A DNA stretch of 64,000 bases, from the NCBI RefSeq assembly GCF_030464885.1, contig NZ_JALPRJ010000024.1:41264-105263 (forward strand), written 5' to 3'. The notes below the pieces were generated by a model that was given only the letters and a program-made list of their open reading frames with translations, was not told the DNA's origin and made no database searches. Position numbers and translations under genes: made by a program. Each line of letters opens with the position of its first letter. Position 1 is the stretch's first letter. Positions 46,361 through 54,915 of the stretch are shown in pieces. Origin of the DNA: Caballeronia sp. SEWSISQ10-4 2 (GTDB lineage: Bacteria; Pseudomonadota; Gammaproteobacteria; Burkholderiales; Burkholderiaceae).

Positions 46361-48048
46361 GCGATCCCCCGATAAACAAAAACACCCGACGCGCAATCCC
46401 GGCCGCCCAGCCGATACGCGAATTGCACACGCTGCCGCGATGCATCATGCGTCAACGTGAGATCGAGCAGTGCGCCCGGCGGCACCGGCGCCTTGAACTT
46501 CAACTGATCGATCGATGCCAGCGCGCGGACGCCCGGCACGTGGTCAACAGCCAATCGCATCGCCCAGTCGACCTGTACGACACCCGGCAGGATCGGCAAG
46601 CCGGGGAAGTGACCGGCGAAATGCACGAGCGTCGGCGGCACGCGAAGTTCGTAGTGCAACGCCTTCTCGCTGCGGGCTTCGGAGAGCACTTCGAGACCGT
46701 CCGCACGCGCGTCGAATGCTGCGGCAACAGCGGCCGCCGGCAACTTGCCGCGGGCATCGAAGGGAAGCGCGAAACGGAAGCGCCAGAAACGCGGCAGCAC
46801 GACGATATCGAAATACGCCGCAAGGTGGCGGCGCAAGATTTTCGCGAGCGCCACGCGCCCTCGTTCCAGCAACGCCTCGCTGCCGGCTTCGGTGAGCGCC
46901 ACCACCGCGCCGACACGCTCGCGCGACATCCCTTCAAGCGACACCGCCGCCGCTTGCGCCACATACGGATGCAATGCGAGCCGTGCTTCGAGTTCCGGCA
47001 AGGACACGCGCTTGCCGTCCAGCTTGATCACGCGGTCGAGGCGGCCTTGCAGCCGGAAACGGCCATCAGGGTCGAACGCGATGATGTCATCGGTACGATG
47101 CCAGTCGTCGTGGCCCAGATGCGGCGAGCGCAGATTAAGCGCACCGTCGTCGCCGCGAAGAACCTCGATGCCGGTCAACGCCTGCCAGGCATCCGTTTGA
47201 TCCTGCCGGCGCCACGCAATACCGCCCGTCTCCGTGCTGCCGTAGATCTCGACCGGCGCAGCACCGAAGACCTCGGCATATTTGCTGGCTGCGTCTGCCG
47301 CAAGCGGACCGCCCGACGAAAAGAACACGCGCGGCACGGGACTCAGGCTTGCGAAACCATCGAGTTCAGGCCAGCGCGAAAGTTGCGCGGGCGTAGACAC
47401 CACGACCGCTCCCACGCGCCCGCATTGTGCGATCCGCGCCTGCAATTGTCGTGGCTCGATGCTGATCGCACGGTCGAATGCGCGCCCGGCTGCGAGCGGC
47501 CAGAACACGCGAAACAGCAGCCCGTAGATGTGATGATGCGGGACGCTGCCGAGCACCGTTGCGTCGCCGGCAAGCTCGCCCCACTGCTTCTCGAGCGTCT
47601 GGACTTCGGCGTTGAATTGCGCGAGCGTCTTGCGGATCGGCTTGGGTGTGCCGCTGCTGCCGGAGGTGTACAGCGTGAGTGGCGCGTGAGGATCGATCAA
47701 TGCCGGCGACGCGGCGTACTCCGAACGTGAGACCAGCGAAGGCATGTCGGCATCGGTCAGCGCAACATCGTAAGCATCGGAGAGATCGGCCAGATAACCG
47801 GGCGCTGCATGCGCGGGAATCACCGGCTCCTTGCCGCAAGCGAATAACGCAAACAGCGCGCAGGCGAAGTCGAATGGATCGTCGATACACAACGCATAAC
47901 GTCGCGCCGGCTGTTCGCTCAAACACGCGGCGATGGCCAGCACTCGCGCACGGAACCCAGCGAAATCGAGCATGTCGGCACCGTCGCGGCACACCGGCGT
48001 GCCGGCATCGCGCTTGCCGAGCAGCAATACATCGTGCAACGCGATCAT
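46357..48048 (-). CDS. AMP-forming acyl ligase - hotdog dehydratase fusion, aryl polyene cluster
   Basis: The 563-residue fusion has an adenylation domain (about 1-450: LTLYTSGSSGTPKPIRKT, YGSTETGGIA, HRTDDI, VIKLDGKRVSLPELE). A C-terminal FabA/FabZ-like hotdog domain (about 465-560) follows, with HFAGHFPGLPILPGVVQVDW carrying the catalytic His. The first part should load the aryl starter onto ACP and the second should act as a dehydratase. The ATG at 48048 overlaps the previous stop by 4 bases. Confidence 0.9.
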   Translation of the reverse strand: MIALHDVLLLGKRDAGTPVCRDGADMLDFAGFRARVLAIAACLSEQPARRYALCIDDPFDFACALFALFACGKEPVIPAHAAPGYLADLSDAYDVALTDADMPSLVSRSEYAASPALIDPHAPLTLYTSGSSGTPKPIRKTLAQFNAEVQTLEKQWGELAGDATVLGSVPHHHIYGLLFRVFWPLAAGRAFDRAISIEPRQLQARIAQCGRVGAVVVSTPAQLSRWPELDGFASLSPVPRVFFSSGGPLAADAASKYAEVFGAAPVEIYGSTETGGIAWRRQDQTDAWQALTGIEVLRGDDGALNLRSPHLGHDDWHRTDDIIAFDPDGRFRLQGRLDRVIKLDGKRVSLPELEARLALHPYVAQAAAVSLEGMSRERVGAVVALTEAGSEALLERGRVALAKILRRHLAAYFDIVVLPRFWRFRFALPFDARGKLPAAAVAAAFDARADGLEVLSEARSEKALHYELRVPPTLVHFAGHFPGLPILPGVVQVDWAMRLAVDHVPGVRALASIDQLKFKAPVPPGALLDLTLTHDASRQRVQFAYRLGGRDCASGVFVYRGIA

Positions 48049-48728
48049 GCGGCCTCCGACCGCGCGGCTCGCGGCAGCACGGCCAGATAGCGCCACACGA
48101 TCTCGCCGGCCAGCAACACGCCGACCAGGCCATACGCGATCGCGCCGTTGTACAGCGACCACGCGGCGCACGTCCAGTACAACGCGGTATACGCGGAAAA
48201 CGCGCCGTTCAGCGCGAAGAACACACACCAGACCTGAGTCACGCGGCGCGTGTACCGCACCGCATGCTCACCGAGTTCTGGATTGCCCATACGCGCGAAT
48301 TTTTCGATCATCGTTTGCCCGCGCACAAGCGTCGAGCCGAACGCGACCAGCAGGCCAAGGTTCACGAGCGAGGGATATAGATGCAGCAGCAATTCACTGC
48401 CGGACAACACGATCGCCGCCGATGCGCAGCTCAGAAGGCCGGCTACGCACCAGTCCGTCGCGGTAAGCTGGCGCAGCGACGTGGCGAACGTGCCCGTCCC
48501 TGCCCAGCGCTGCAGCCACAGCAACGCGAACAGTGCAGCGCCGATATAACGCGGCGAATCCCAGCGCCACGCGCACAAGATCATGATCGGGTAAGCAAGC
48601 TTCAAGGCGACTTGCAGAACAGCCCGCATCCAGCCAAGAGGCTTGGCGCCCAAGGCCACGGCCTCGCCCGCCGCCGGTTCATCCGCCGCGGTATCCTGCA
48701 TGCTGGAACGTGAATGCTCCGCTTGCAT
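48045..48728 (-). CDS. COG4648-like membrane protein, aryl polyene cluster
   Basis: The 227-residue protein has about five to six hydrophobic segments and the conserved VFGSTLVRGQTMIEKFARM-like stretch (AFGSTLVRGQTMIEKFAR). Homologues occur in aryl polyene operons without a known activity. Start shares one base with the ACP stop (TGATG). Confidence 0.8.
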   Translation of the reverse strand: MQAEHSRSSMQDTAADEPAAGEAVALGAKPLGWMRAVLQVALKLAYPIMILCAWRWDSPRYIGAALFALLWLQRWAGTGTFATSLRQLTATDWCVAGLLSCASAAIVLSGSELLLHLYPSLVNLGLLVAFGSTLVRGQTMIEKFARMGNPELGEHAVRYTRRVTQVWCVFFALNGAFSAYTALYWTCAAWSLYNGAIAYGLVGVLLAGEIVWRYLAVLPRAARSEAA

Positions 48729-48979
48729 CACCCCTGTTCCGCCAGCAGCGACTCCACGGCGCCGATCACATCGCCGACCGTGCGCACCGACTTGAACTCT
48801 TCCGGCTTGATGCGCCGGCCAGTCATTTCCTGCAGCTTGATCGCGAGATCGACGGCGTCGATGCTATCGAGGTCGAGGTCCTCGTACAGATGCGCTTGCG
48901 GCGTCACGCGATCGGGCTCGATCGCGAAGTTCTCTTTGAAGATGGCGCGGATGCGCTCAAGGATCTCTGTCTCGGTCAC
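48728..48979 (-). CDS. Acyl carrier protein (second of pair), aryl polyene cluster
   Basis: The 83-residue ACP has the phosphopantetheine attachment Ser39 in DLDLDSIDAVDL. It carries the growing polyene or starter. Overlaps the first ACP gene by 4 bases. Confidence 0.94.
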   Translation of the reverse strand: MTETEILERIRAIFKENFAIEPDRVTPQAHLYEDLDLDSIDAVDLAIKLQEMTGRRIKPEEFKSVRTVGDVIGAVESLLAEQG

Positions 48980-49281
48980 GATTTACTCCCCTTTTCCCCG
49001 GTGTCGTTCGCGATGCTCAACCCGCCTTGCTGGCTGGCGACAAGCGCCGCAAGGGTGCTGATCGAACGGAAGTGCTCCCGCGTGCGTTCGTCGTTCGCCG
49101 CGATAGTCAATTGATAGTGTTTGCGCAGCACGATGCCGATCTCGAGCGCGTCGATCGAATCGAGCCCGATGCCATCGGTTTCGAAGAGCGGCGCATCGTC
49201 GTCGATGTCGGCAGGCGTCAGGTCTTCCAGATCGAGTGCATCGATCAGAAGCTGCTTAATTTCAAGTTTCAAAGAATCCAT
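48976..49281 (-). CDS. Acyl carrier protein (first of pair), aryl polyene cluster
   Basis: The 101-residue ACP has Ser42 in GIGLDSIDALE as the phosphopantetheine site. The C-terminal tail (residues 86-101) is longer than in typical ACPs. The ATG at 49281 overlaps the acyltransferase stop by 20 bases. Two divergent ACPs in tandem are typical of aryl polyene clusters. Confidence 0.93.
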   Translation of the reverse strand: MDSLKLEIKQLLIDALDLEDLTPADIDDDAPLFETDGIGLDSIDALEIGIVLRKHYQLTIAANDERTREHFRSISTLAALVASQQGGLSIANDTGEKGSKS

Positions 49282-50053
49282 AGTCGAACAGGCGCTGGTT
49301 AATGTGTGCCTCAATAGCGCTGGTCAAGGTGCGCGCGGCAAGGGCCGGGGAAGAAGAATCGTGAGCCTCGAGTTGATCGGCCGCGACGGGATCGAGCACG
49401 TTCACGCGGATGCGAAACGCCCGCGATGGCACGTGATACCAGCGCATCTGTTTCGTGAAGGCCGGCGGGTCGCAATCCATGAGCACCGGCAGGATCGGCG
49501 TGCCCGCCTTGAGGGCGATGTGCGCGAAACCGCGCGAGAATGCGTGCAGCCGGTTCGGCGCGGGACTGCGCGTGCCTTCCGGGAAGATGATCATGGTATA
49601 GCCCGCTGCAATCTGGCGCGCGCTGGCTTCCACGAGTTCGATCGGGTCGACGTTGCTGACGTATTCGGCGGCCCGCACGATGCCCCAGAAACACGGATTA
49701 CCCCAGTGGGCGTTCTTGACCACGCAGCACGCGGAAGGCGTGAGCGCGAGCAGCACCACCACGTCCAGGTAAGTTGGATGATTAGCGACGACAATCACGG
49801 GCCCGCTCGCACGTAGCGCGGCCGCGCCCTTCACTTCCAGTTCCATTACGCCGATCCACTGCAAAACGGCGACGAGTGCACGGAAGAACCAATGGATGAT
49901 CGTCGTCACCGCACGCTGACGCGACGCACGATGCGGCCACAGCCATGCGAGCGGAAACACCAGCACCGAGAACAATAGCCCGCAGACGCCGAACACGACG
50001 AAGCTCATGCCCGTGGCGACCAGCCGCCAGCCGTAGTTAAGTCGTGCTTTCAT
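49262..50053 (-). CDS. PlsC-like lysophospholipid acyltransferase, aryl polyene cluster
   Basis: The 263-residue protein has an N-terminal membrane segment (about 12-38), the acyltransferase NHPTYLD (H-x4-D) motif and FPEGTRS. It should attach the polyene acyl group to a lipid or glycerophosphate acceptor. The ATG at 50053 overlaps the chain-length-factor stop by 17 bases. Confidence 0.9.
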   Translation of the reverse strand: MKARLNYGWRLVATGMSFVVFGVCGLLFSVLVFPLAWLWPHRASRQRAVTTIIHWFFRALVAVLQWIGVMELEVKGAAALRASGPVIVVANHPTYLDVVVLLALTPSACCVVKNAHWGNPCFWGIVRAAEYVSNVDPIELVEASARQIAAGYTMIIFPEGTRSPAPNRLHAFSRGFAHIALKAGTPILPVLMDCDPPAFTKQMRWYHVPSRAFRIRVNVLDPVAADQLEAHDSSSPALAARTLTSAIEAHINQRLFDYGFFET

Positions 50054-50792
50054 GCCAGCTCCATTGCCAGGTGGTGCCGGCGTTTTGCCATGCGGCGGGC
50101 GTCTGCGTGTCAAGACAGCGTTGGACCGCTTCGCTCTGCGTACGGAAGTTGTCATGCGCGGGAGCCGGAGCCAATGTCGGCGCCGGAGTGTCGGAGCGGC
50201 CCTCTGTACGCGATATCGTGCATGCAAGACGTCCTGCCGCCGCGCGGGCGTCGAGCAGGATCGCGAGCGCTCCGCCCTGCACTTCGTCTTCAATCGTGCC
50301 GTACGCGGCATCGGCCTGCTCGTCCGCATACACCACGAGCACGGGGGACGAAGGGTCCGCCGCGAACTGCGCATGAGCTTCGAGCAACGCATAACCGAGC
50401 GTTTCCGCGCCCGCGGAAATCGCGCTGGCGGGCGAACGGTCGCCCCGGGCGATGCCGAATATGCCGGTCATTGCGTTGAGCACGGACAGGCTGAATGCGG
50501 TCGGAGACACCGGCTCGCCCGCGCTGATGGCGCGAAGGATGTCCGTGGTGCGCCTTAGTTCGCCGTGCCGGGACGCGAATACAACTCGCACGTGATCGCG
50601 CTCGGCCACGCAGTCATGGGCGACCTTGAGGGCGATACGGGACAGGCTGCTCAGACGACGGCGGACGATCGGCTCGATGAAGTTGATATCGGCGGCGACA
50701 GCGGCAGCAGTGGCAGACCATCGTGCAACGGGCATGGTCCAGCGCAGATCGTGCATACGATGTTTACGAATTGAAAGGCACCAGCACTTCAT
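50037..50792 (-). CDS. Beta-ketoacyl synthase-like chain-length factor, aryl polyene cluster
   Basis: About 251 residues, half the length of a true ketosynthase. It shows the short ketosynthase-like fold of the aryl polyene CLF family (FASRHGELRRTTDIL, LSVLNAMTGIF, GAETLGYALLEA). In the place of the nucleophile Cys it has SAGAET, so it should be a non-catalytic partner that sets chain length with one of the ketosynthases. First gene of the operon. The start is uncertain (50792 and 50756 are both possible; no good ribosome site was found). Confidence 0.85.
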   Translation of the reverse strand: MKCWCLSIRKHRMHDLRWTMPVARWSATAAAVAADINFIEPIVRRRLSSLSRIALKVAHDCVAERDHVRVVFASRHGELRRTTDILRAISAGEPVSPTAFSLSVLNAMTGIFGIARGDRSPASAISAGAETLGYALLEAHAQFAADPSSPVLVVYADEQADAAYGTIEDEVQGGALAILLDARAAAGRLACTISRTEGRSDTPAPTLAPAPAHDNFRTQSEAVQRCLDTQTPAAWQNAGTTWQWSWHESTT

Positions 50793-50854
50793 GAGGACCC
50801 GCCGGCGCGGGCAACACATGAATGGGCCCGCTCTGGCCGGATGATTTTAATCGG

Positions 50855-51061
50855 CTATCGGGAGATGTCCGGCGGGTAGTCCGGTGCTCGTACCGACTTA
50901 ACGGCAGTTTGTGCCGATTGCTTAATGCCATATGCGGGTAAATGAATTATTTGAACTTGGATCGGCTCCGCATGAAGGGGCAAATCATACTGAACTTCGA
51001 CTGTTAAATCAGCCGGAAAAAGATATCCGGTTGCATCAGTCTCACATATGCGACGAAACAT
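50855..51061 (-). CDS. Possible small ORF of unknown function (68 residues)
   Basis: An ATG-to-TAG frame encoding 68 residues (starts MFRRICETDATGYLF). Codon use is low in GC at third positions, unlike the neighbouring genes, and there is no clear Shine-Dalgarno. The amino acid pattern (TVEVQYDLPLH, PIQVQIIHL) looks like beta strands. It may be a real foreign or relic gene, or chance in an AT-rich leader. No homologue recognised. Confidence 0.25.
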   Translation of the reverse strand: MFRRICETDATGYLFPADLTVEVQYDLPLHAEPIQVQIIHLPAYGIKQSAQTAVKSVRAPDYPPDISR

Positions 51062-51253
51062 CAGAAATTCACACGACAGCCAACCATTTTCGGTCCTGAG
51101 TCATCGAAATTTAGCCGCCTTTCTCAGCAAGCCCAAGTCGAAAAAGTTACGGAATGTACATTGCGCCGGGCGCGCTGGCATTGTCAGGATACTGAAGCCG
51201 CCATGCCGCGTCTGATTGCAGGGCGCTACGTTATGCCAAGCGTTCCCGCACCC

Positions 51254-51279
51254 ATTAAGTCATATAACCGTGACTTAAT
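51254..51279. promoter_or_regulatory. Perfect 9-8-9 inverted repeat, candidate operator of the aryl polyene operon
   Basis: ATTAAGTCA and its exact complement TGACTTAAT are separated by 8 bases (TATAACCG). The AT-rich dyad lies about 460 bases upstream of the first gene. Regulator not known. Confidence 0.55.
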
Positions 51280-51343
51280 CGATGACCCGCTCAGCTTCGT
51301 ACAATGCGTAACGTCTCTTACTTAATGGTCCGCCTCGTTCGCC

Positions 51344-51385
51344 GACTTTCCCTGACAACTCGCGTACGAGTGCCACCGGAAAGTC
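51344..51385. repeat. Nested inverted repeats at the 3' end of the deacetylase gene
   Basis: An outer 8-bp pair (GACTTTCC/GGAAAGTC) encloses an inner 5-bp palindrome (ACTCG-CGTA-CGAGT at 51358-51371). It overlaps the last two bases of the deacetylase frame and could fold as a terminator-like structure, but there is no U-tract. Confidence 0.5.
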
Positions 51386-52235
51386 AGAAGGCTTCCCGTA
51401 ATGTCACGAAGTGCAGCCCTTGCTTTTTAGCGGCGTCGATGACACGAGGTAATACCGAAAGCAGGACGGGTTGACCGTCGTCGGTGGTCGCGGCATCGCC
51501 GTCATGGAGCAGCAGGATGTCCCCCGGTGCCAGATCGCGCAGCAGCCGCTGTGCGACAACGTCCGGATCGCGTTCGCGGGTATCGAAGCCGCGTCGCGTC
51601 CAGGCGGCCAGCCTTAAATCGAACTTTTGCAAAACTGGTTCGAGCAGGACATTGCGCAAGCCCGCCGGTGCGCGAAAGAAAGCCGGCCGCTCGCCGGTCA
51701 GTTCCGTCAGCGTGCGCTGTGCCGCATCGATTTCGCGGCTCAGCGCGCCCATGCCCGTCACCGAAAACGTATGCACGTGCTTCTGCGAGTGGTTCTCCAC
51801 GCTATGCCCGCGCGCGACAATCTCGCGGGTCAGCGCGGGATAACGCCGCGCACGTTCACCGATCAGGAAAAACGTGGCACGTACCCGGTATGCATCGAGC
51901 AGGTCGAGGACCTGGGGTGTCACGACCGGGTCGGGGCCGTCGTCCAGCGTCAGCGCAATGGCGTTTGCATTGCGGGGGATGGCCGGCAAGCGCGTCCAGT
52001 TGGGACCGAGCAGCGTCGAACGCGGCCATAGTCCCGCTATCGTGACTATGGCGTGGTTGACCGCCGTGCCTGCCAGCCACCATGGCCACATCTCAGGCGC
52101 GGTGGCACAGCCCGCCAGCGCAAGCACGTGCCAGGCGGCAGTGACCTTCAACGTGAGGGGAGATCCTGTAACAGGCCAGCGACGCTCGGACGCTGCATCC
52201 GGATCGAGTTGCAGTCGCGGATGAAGTTTGATCAT
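51384..52235 (-). CDS. Polysaccharide deacetylase (NodB domain)
   Basis: The 283-residue protein has two hydrophobic segments near residues 33-70 and a NodB domain from about 90. The catalytic Asp pair is in TLDDGPD (98-99). The metal-binding His pair is in ENHSQKHVH, RAPAG gives motif 3, and LLHDGD the C-terminal His. It removes N-acetyl (or other) groups from surface glycans in the membrane or periplasm. Its 3' end faces the aryl polyene leader. Whether it belongs to the polyene or to an unrelated envelope function is open. Confidence 0.85.
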   Translation of the reverse strand: MIKLHPRLQLDPDAASERRWPVTGSPLTLKVTAAWHVLALAGCATAPEMWPWWLAGTAVNHAIVTIAGLWPRSTLLGPNWTRLPAIPRNANAIALTLDDGPDPVVTPQVLDLLDAYRVRATFFLIGERARRYPALTREIVARGHSVENHSQKHVHTFSVTGMGALSREIDAAQRTLTELTGERPAFFRAPAGLRNVLLEPVLQKFDLRLAAWTRRGFDTRERDPDVVAQRLLRDLAPGDILLLHDGDAATTDDGQPVLLSVLPRVIDAAKKQGLHFVTLREAF

Positions 52236-52277
52236 GCGTCTTCCTTCTTTGATGCCGATAACCGGTTATACGCTAGC

Positions 52278-52301
52278 AAAAAACTCCCCGGCAGGCCGGG
52301 G
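52278..52301 (-). terminator. Terminator at the end of the hydrogenase accessory operon
   Basis: On the minus strand a 6-bp GC stem (CCCCGG/CCGGGG, 4-base loop) is followed by AGTTTTTT. It is 137 bases past the NiCoT stop and just before the deacetylase gene. Confidence 0.72.
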
Positions 52302-52437
52302 TTGCAAAACGCCGAGTTTACCTACTTCCGGCGCGAGGCGTCCGCGAAGGCCATTGGCGACCTATGAAAGCTCGGAAGCAACCCGGATGTGGACGCTGCT
52401 TACAATTGTTCTGCTGACAATCATTCCAGCGCTGCCG

Positions 52438-53499
52438 TCATAGCGTTTTCACGTTGATATCGTCGTAGCGCCTTAGCTTGTAGATAGCTATGGAGACGAT
52501 CCAGCTCACGATGAATACACCAATGACGATGTAGCCCAACAGCCCGAAGTGCTCATTGAGGCTGCCTATCGCATCCCAGAAGGCGCCCTTCAGCCCCAAG
52601 CGGTCTTGAAGCAAACCCAGTACCTCGATACCGCCGATCAGGACCGCGACCAGCACCGACACGAACGTGATCGTGATGTTGTAGTAGAGCTTGCGCATGG
52701 GCCGCACAAAGGCCCAGCGATAAGCACCGAGCATCAGGATGCCATCGGTGGTATCGACCAGCGACATGCCGGCGGTGAATAAAATCGGCAAAACGAGCAC
52801 TGACCAGAACGACACGCCGTGCGACGCCTGGGCAGCCGATATGCCGAACAATGCCACCTCGGTCGCGGTATCGAATCCGAGTCCGAACAGGAAACCGACC
52901 GGATAAAGATGCCAGCTGCGCGATACCAGTTTGAACAACGGCCGAAGCAAGCGCGAGAGGAAACCACGATTGTTCAACAGCAGGTCGAGATCGGTTTCGA
53001 CCAGCGGCTCGCCTCGGCGAACGGCGCGAAACGTCCTGATCACGGACGCCAGCACAACCAGGTTCGCGAAGGCCAGGACGAACAGGAACATCGCTGAAAT
53101 ACTAGTGCCGATAAGGCCGCCGATGCCTCTGAGAGCATCGAAATGCGTGGTCAGGGCAGTGGCCGCGAAGGCGACGGCAACAGTCAGCGCGACCACGACC
53201 GTCGAGTGTCCGAGCGAGAAGAACAAGCCAGCGGTGAGCGGACTGCGGCCGATGTGGAGCAGCTTGCGGGTGACGTTATCGATAGCCGCTATGTGGTCCG
53301 CATCCACGGCGTGGCGCAGCCCGAACGTGTAGGCGAGAAGCGCCGTGCCGAGCAGTGCCGGTTGCCCGTGAAAAGCCGTCAGCGCCCAAGCCCACGCCGC
53401 CACATTCAGCACGAGCAGAAACGCGTAGATGCCGGTAATCTTGTGCCGCAGACTCGTCGGGCGGTCGTTGAAAAGCTGAGACATGTTTTTTAGCATCAT
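52438..53499 (-). CDS. NiCoT-family nickel/cobalt permease (HoxN/HupN)
   Basis: The 353-residue protein has about eight membrane segments. The signature R-H-A-x-D-A-D-H-I is present (RHAVDADHI), with HSTVVVALT, GFDTATEVALF and the DTTDGILMLGAYRWA segment. It imports Ni2+ for hydrogenase assembly, which fits its position after hypB in the hyp operon. The start is taken at the first of two ATGs (53499), with GGGGCTC before it; a later ATG at 53484 is possible. Confidence 0.93.
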   Translation of the reverse strand: MMLKNMSQLFNDRPTSLRHKITGIYAFLLVLNVAAWAWALTAFHGQPALLGTALLAYTFGLRHAVDADHIAAIDNVTRKLLHIGRSPLTAGLFFSLGHSTVVVALTVAVAFAATALTTHFDALRGIGGLIGTSISAMFLFVLAFANLVVLASVIRTFRAVRRGEPLVETDLDLLLNNRGFLSRLLRPLFKLVSRSWHLYPVGFLFGLGFDTATEVALFGISAAQASHGVSFWSVLVLPILFTAGMSLVDTTDGILMLGAYRWAFVRPMRKLYYNITITFVSVLVAVLIGGIEVLGLLQDRLGLKGAFWDAIGSLNEHFGLLGYIVIGVFIVSWIVSIAIYKLRRYDDINVKTL

Positions 53500-53546
53500 G
53501 AGCCCCGCACTCAGACCCTTCACGTTTCGACTGCCCGGTTCACGCT

Positions 53547-54557
53547 TTAACGCACTGCTTCCCCGACTTCGGCTAACGCTGTCGCTTGCAACCACGCGTA
53601 CCACGCCTCCATCCCTGCGCCGGTTTCAGCCGATACCCGCAGTACCTCGATTGCAGGATTCACCTGCCGCGCATACGCAATACAACGCTCCACATCGAAA
53701 CGCAAGTGCGGCAGCAGGTCGATCTTGTTCAGCAGCATCAGGCGGCTTGCGCGGAACATGTGCGGATACTTGAGCGGCTTGTCTTCGCCCTCGGTGACGG
53801 ACAGGATCACGACCTTCGCCTGCTCGCCGAGATCGAACAGCGCCGGGCACACGAGATTACCGACGTTCTCGATCATCAGCCACGAATGAGGCGGCGGGTC
53901 GAGTTGCTCAAGCGCACGCGACACCATGCCGGCATCGAGATGACAGCCGGTACCGGTATTGATCTGGACCACGCGGCAACCGGTCGCGCGGATTCGCTCG
54001 GCATCGTTGAGGGTCGCCTGGTCACCTTCGATTACCTGGATCGCTTGTGTGTCGCGTAGCGCCTGGAGGTCGCGGATAGTGCGTTCAAGCAGCGTGGTCT
54101 TGCCCGCCCCCGGCGAGCTGACCAGATTCAGCGCGGTGATCCGACGGCTCGCCAGCCAGCCTCGATTGCGTTCGGCGATCGACTGGTTTTTCGCAAGCAC
54201 GTCCTGTTCGAGTGCGATCGTCGTGCCGTGGGTTGCCGCAAAGATCGCGGCTTCGGTTATGGGCGCGTGTTCAGTGTGCGGTTGATTTCCCAAGTGCGCA
54301 GCGTCGGCTTCGGGCGCGTGCATATCGTGGTGGTGAACATGCTCATGTCCGCCATGAGCATGACCATGTTGATGCGCTCGCGCGTGGAGATGCGCGGCCA
54401 CGCTCCCGCCGGCCGACCCGCCTGCAAGCTTCCGCCAGGAACCCGGCTCGCGCGCAGCACCGCTTTCCCCTTTCGCCGGCGTTTCAATCCGCTCGCCGGT
54501 CTCAGGGTCTGTCATGACCGTGCTTGCGCCTTTAGAGCAACCGCATGTGGTACACAT
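53547..54557 (-). CDS. hypB: Hydrogenase nickel incorporation protein HypB
   Basis: The 336-residue SIMIBI GTPase supplies nickel to the hydrogenase large subunit. The N-terminal metal site CTTCGC (Cys2, Cys5, Cys7) is followed by a long His-rich stretch ([17 protein letters not shown]). The G-domain starts at P-loop SSPGAGKTT and has NVGNLVCP and NKIDLLPHL. The His-rich part suggests nickel storage as well as delivery. The start shares one base with the hypA stop. Confidence 0.96.
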   Translation of the reverse strand: MCTTCGCSKGASTVMTDPETGERIETPAKGESGAAREPGSWRKLAGGSAGGSVAAHLHARAHQHGHAHGGHEHVHHHDMHAPEADAAHLGNQPHTEHAPITEAAIFAATHGTTIALEQDVLAKNQSIAERNRGWLASRRITALNLVSSPGAGKTTLLERTIRDLQALRDTQAIQVIEGDQATLNDAERIRATGCRVVQINTGTGCHLDAGMVSRALEQLDPPPHSWLMIENVGNLVCPALFDLGEQAKVVILSVTEGEDKPLKYPHMFRASRLMLLNKIDLLPHLRFDVERCIAYARQVNPAIEVLRVSAETGAGMEAWYAWLQATALAEVGEAVR

Positions 54558-54886
54558 CAGACCACCTCCATCTGTTTTATCTTCAGCTCGCTGCCGGCCA
54601 GCAGTTCGAGGTTGACGCTTCCGCACTTGCAACGATCCAGCAGGTCGGTCATGGCCACACTGCCGCCACAGTCGAGGCAGCGAGCGTGCCCCGGCGTCTC
54701 GACGATCTCCAGCGCAGCGCCTTCCACTACTGTATCTTTCGCGCAGACGTCGAAGCAAAAGCGGATCGCATCCGGCATCACCGCCGACAGCCTGCCGATC
54801 TCCAGCGTCACGCGCAGCACCCGTGCGCCCATCGCGCGTTCGGCGCACAGTTCGACGACACTATTCGCGATGCTCAGTTCATGCAT
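54557..54886 (-). CDS. hypA: Hydrogenase nickel incorporation protein HypA
   Basis: The 109-residue protein starts [14 protein letters not shown] (His2 binds nickel, Met-His-Glu conserved) and has a zinc ribbon (CLDCGG, CKCGS). It works with HypB to load nickel. The ATG at 54886 is the family start. It is 29 bases after the hypE stop. Confidence 0.95.
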   Translation of the reverse strand: MHELSIANSVVELCAERAMGARVLRVTLEIGRLSAVMPDAIRFCFDVCAKDTVVEGAALEIVETPGHARCLDCGGSVAMTDLLDRCKCGSVNLELLAGSELKIKQMEVV

Positions 54887-54915
54887 GACGCTGAACCCCT
54901 TATGCCCGAAACTCG

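Larger units (their letters stand above)
50793..51383. other. Leader region of the aryl polyene operon, 591 bases without a clear gene
   Basis: This gap between the operon head and the 3' end of the deacetylase gene is AT-richer than the surroundings. It holds a perfect 9-8-9 inverted repeat (51254-51279), repeated (T/G)ACTTAA-type sequences, and nested palindromes (51344-51385). A weak 68-codon frame is listed separately. The operon promoter should be here. Confidence 0.6.
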
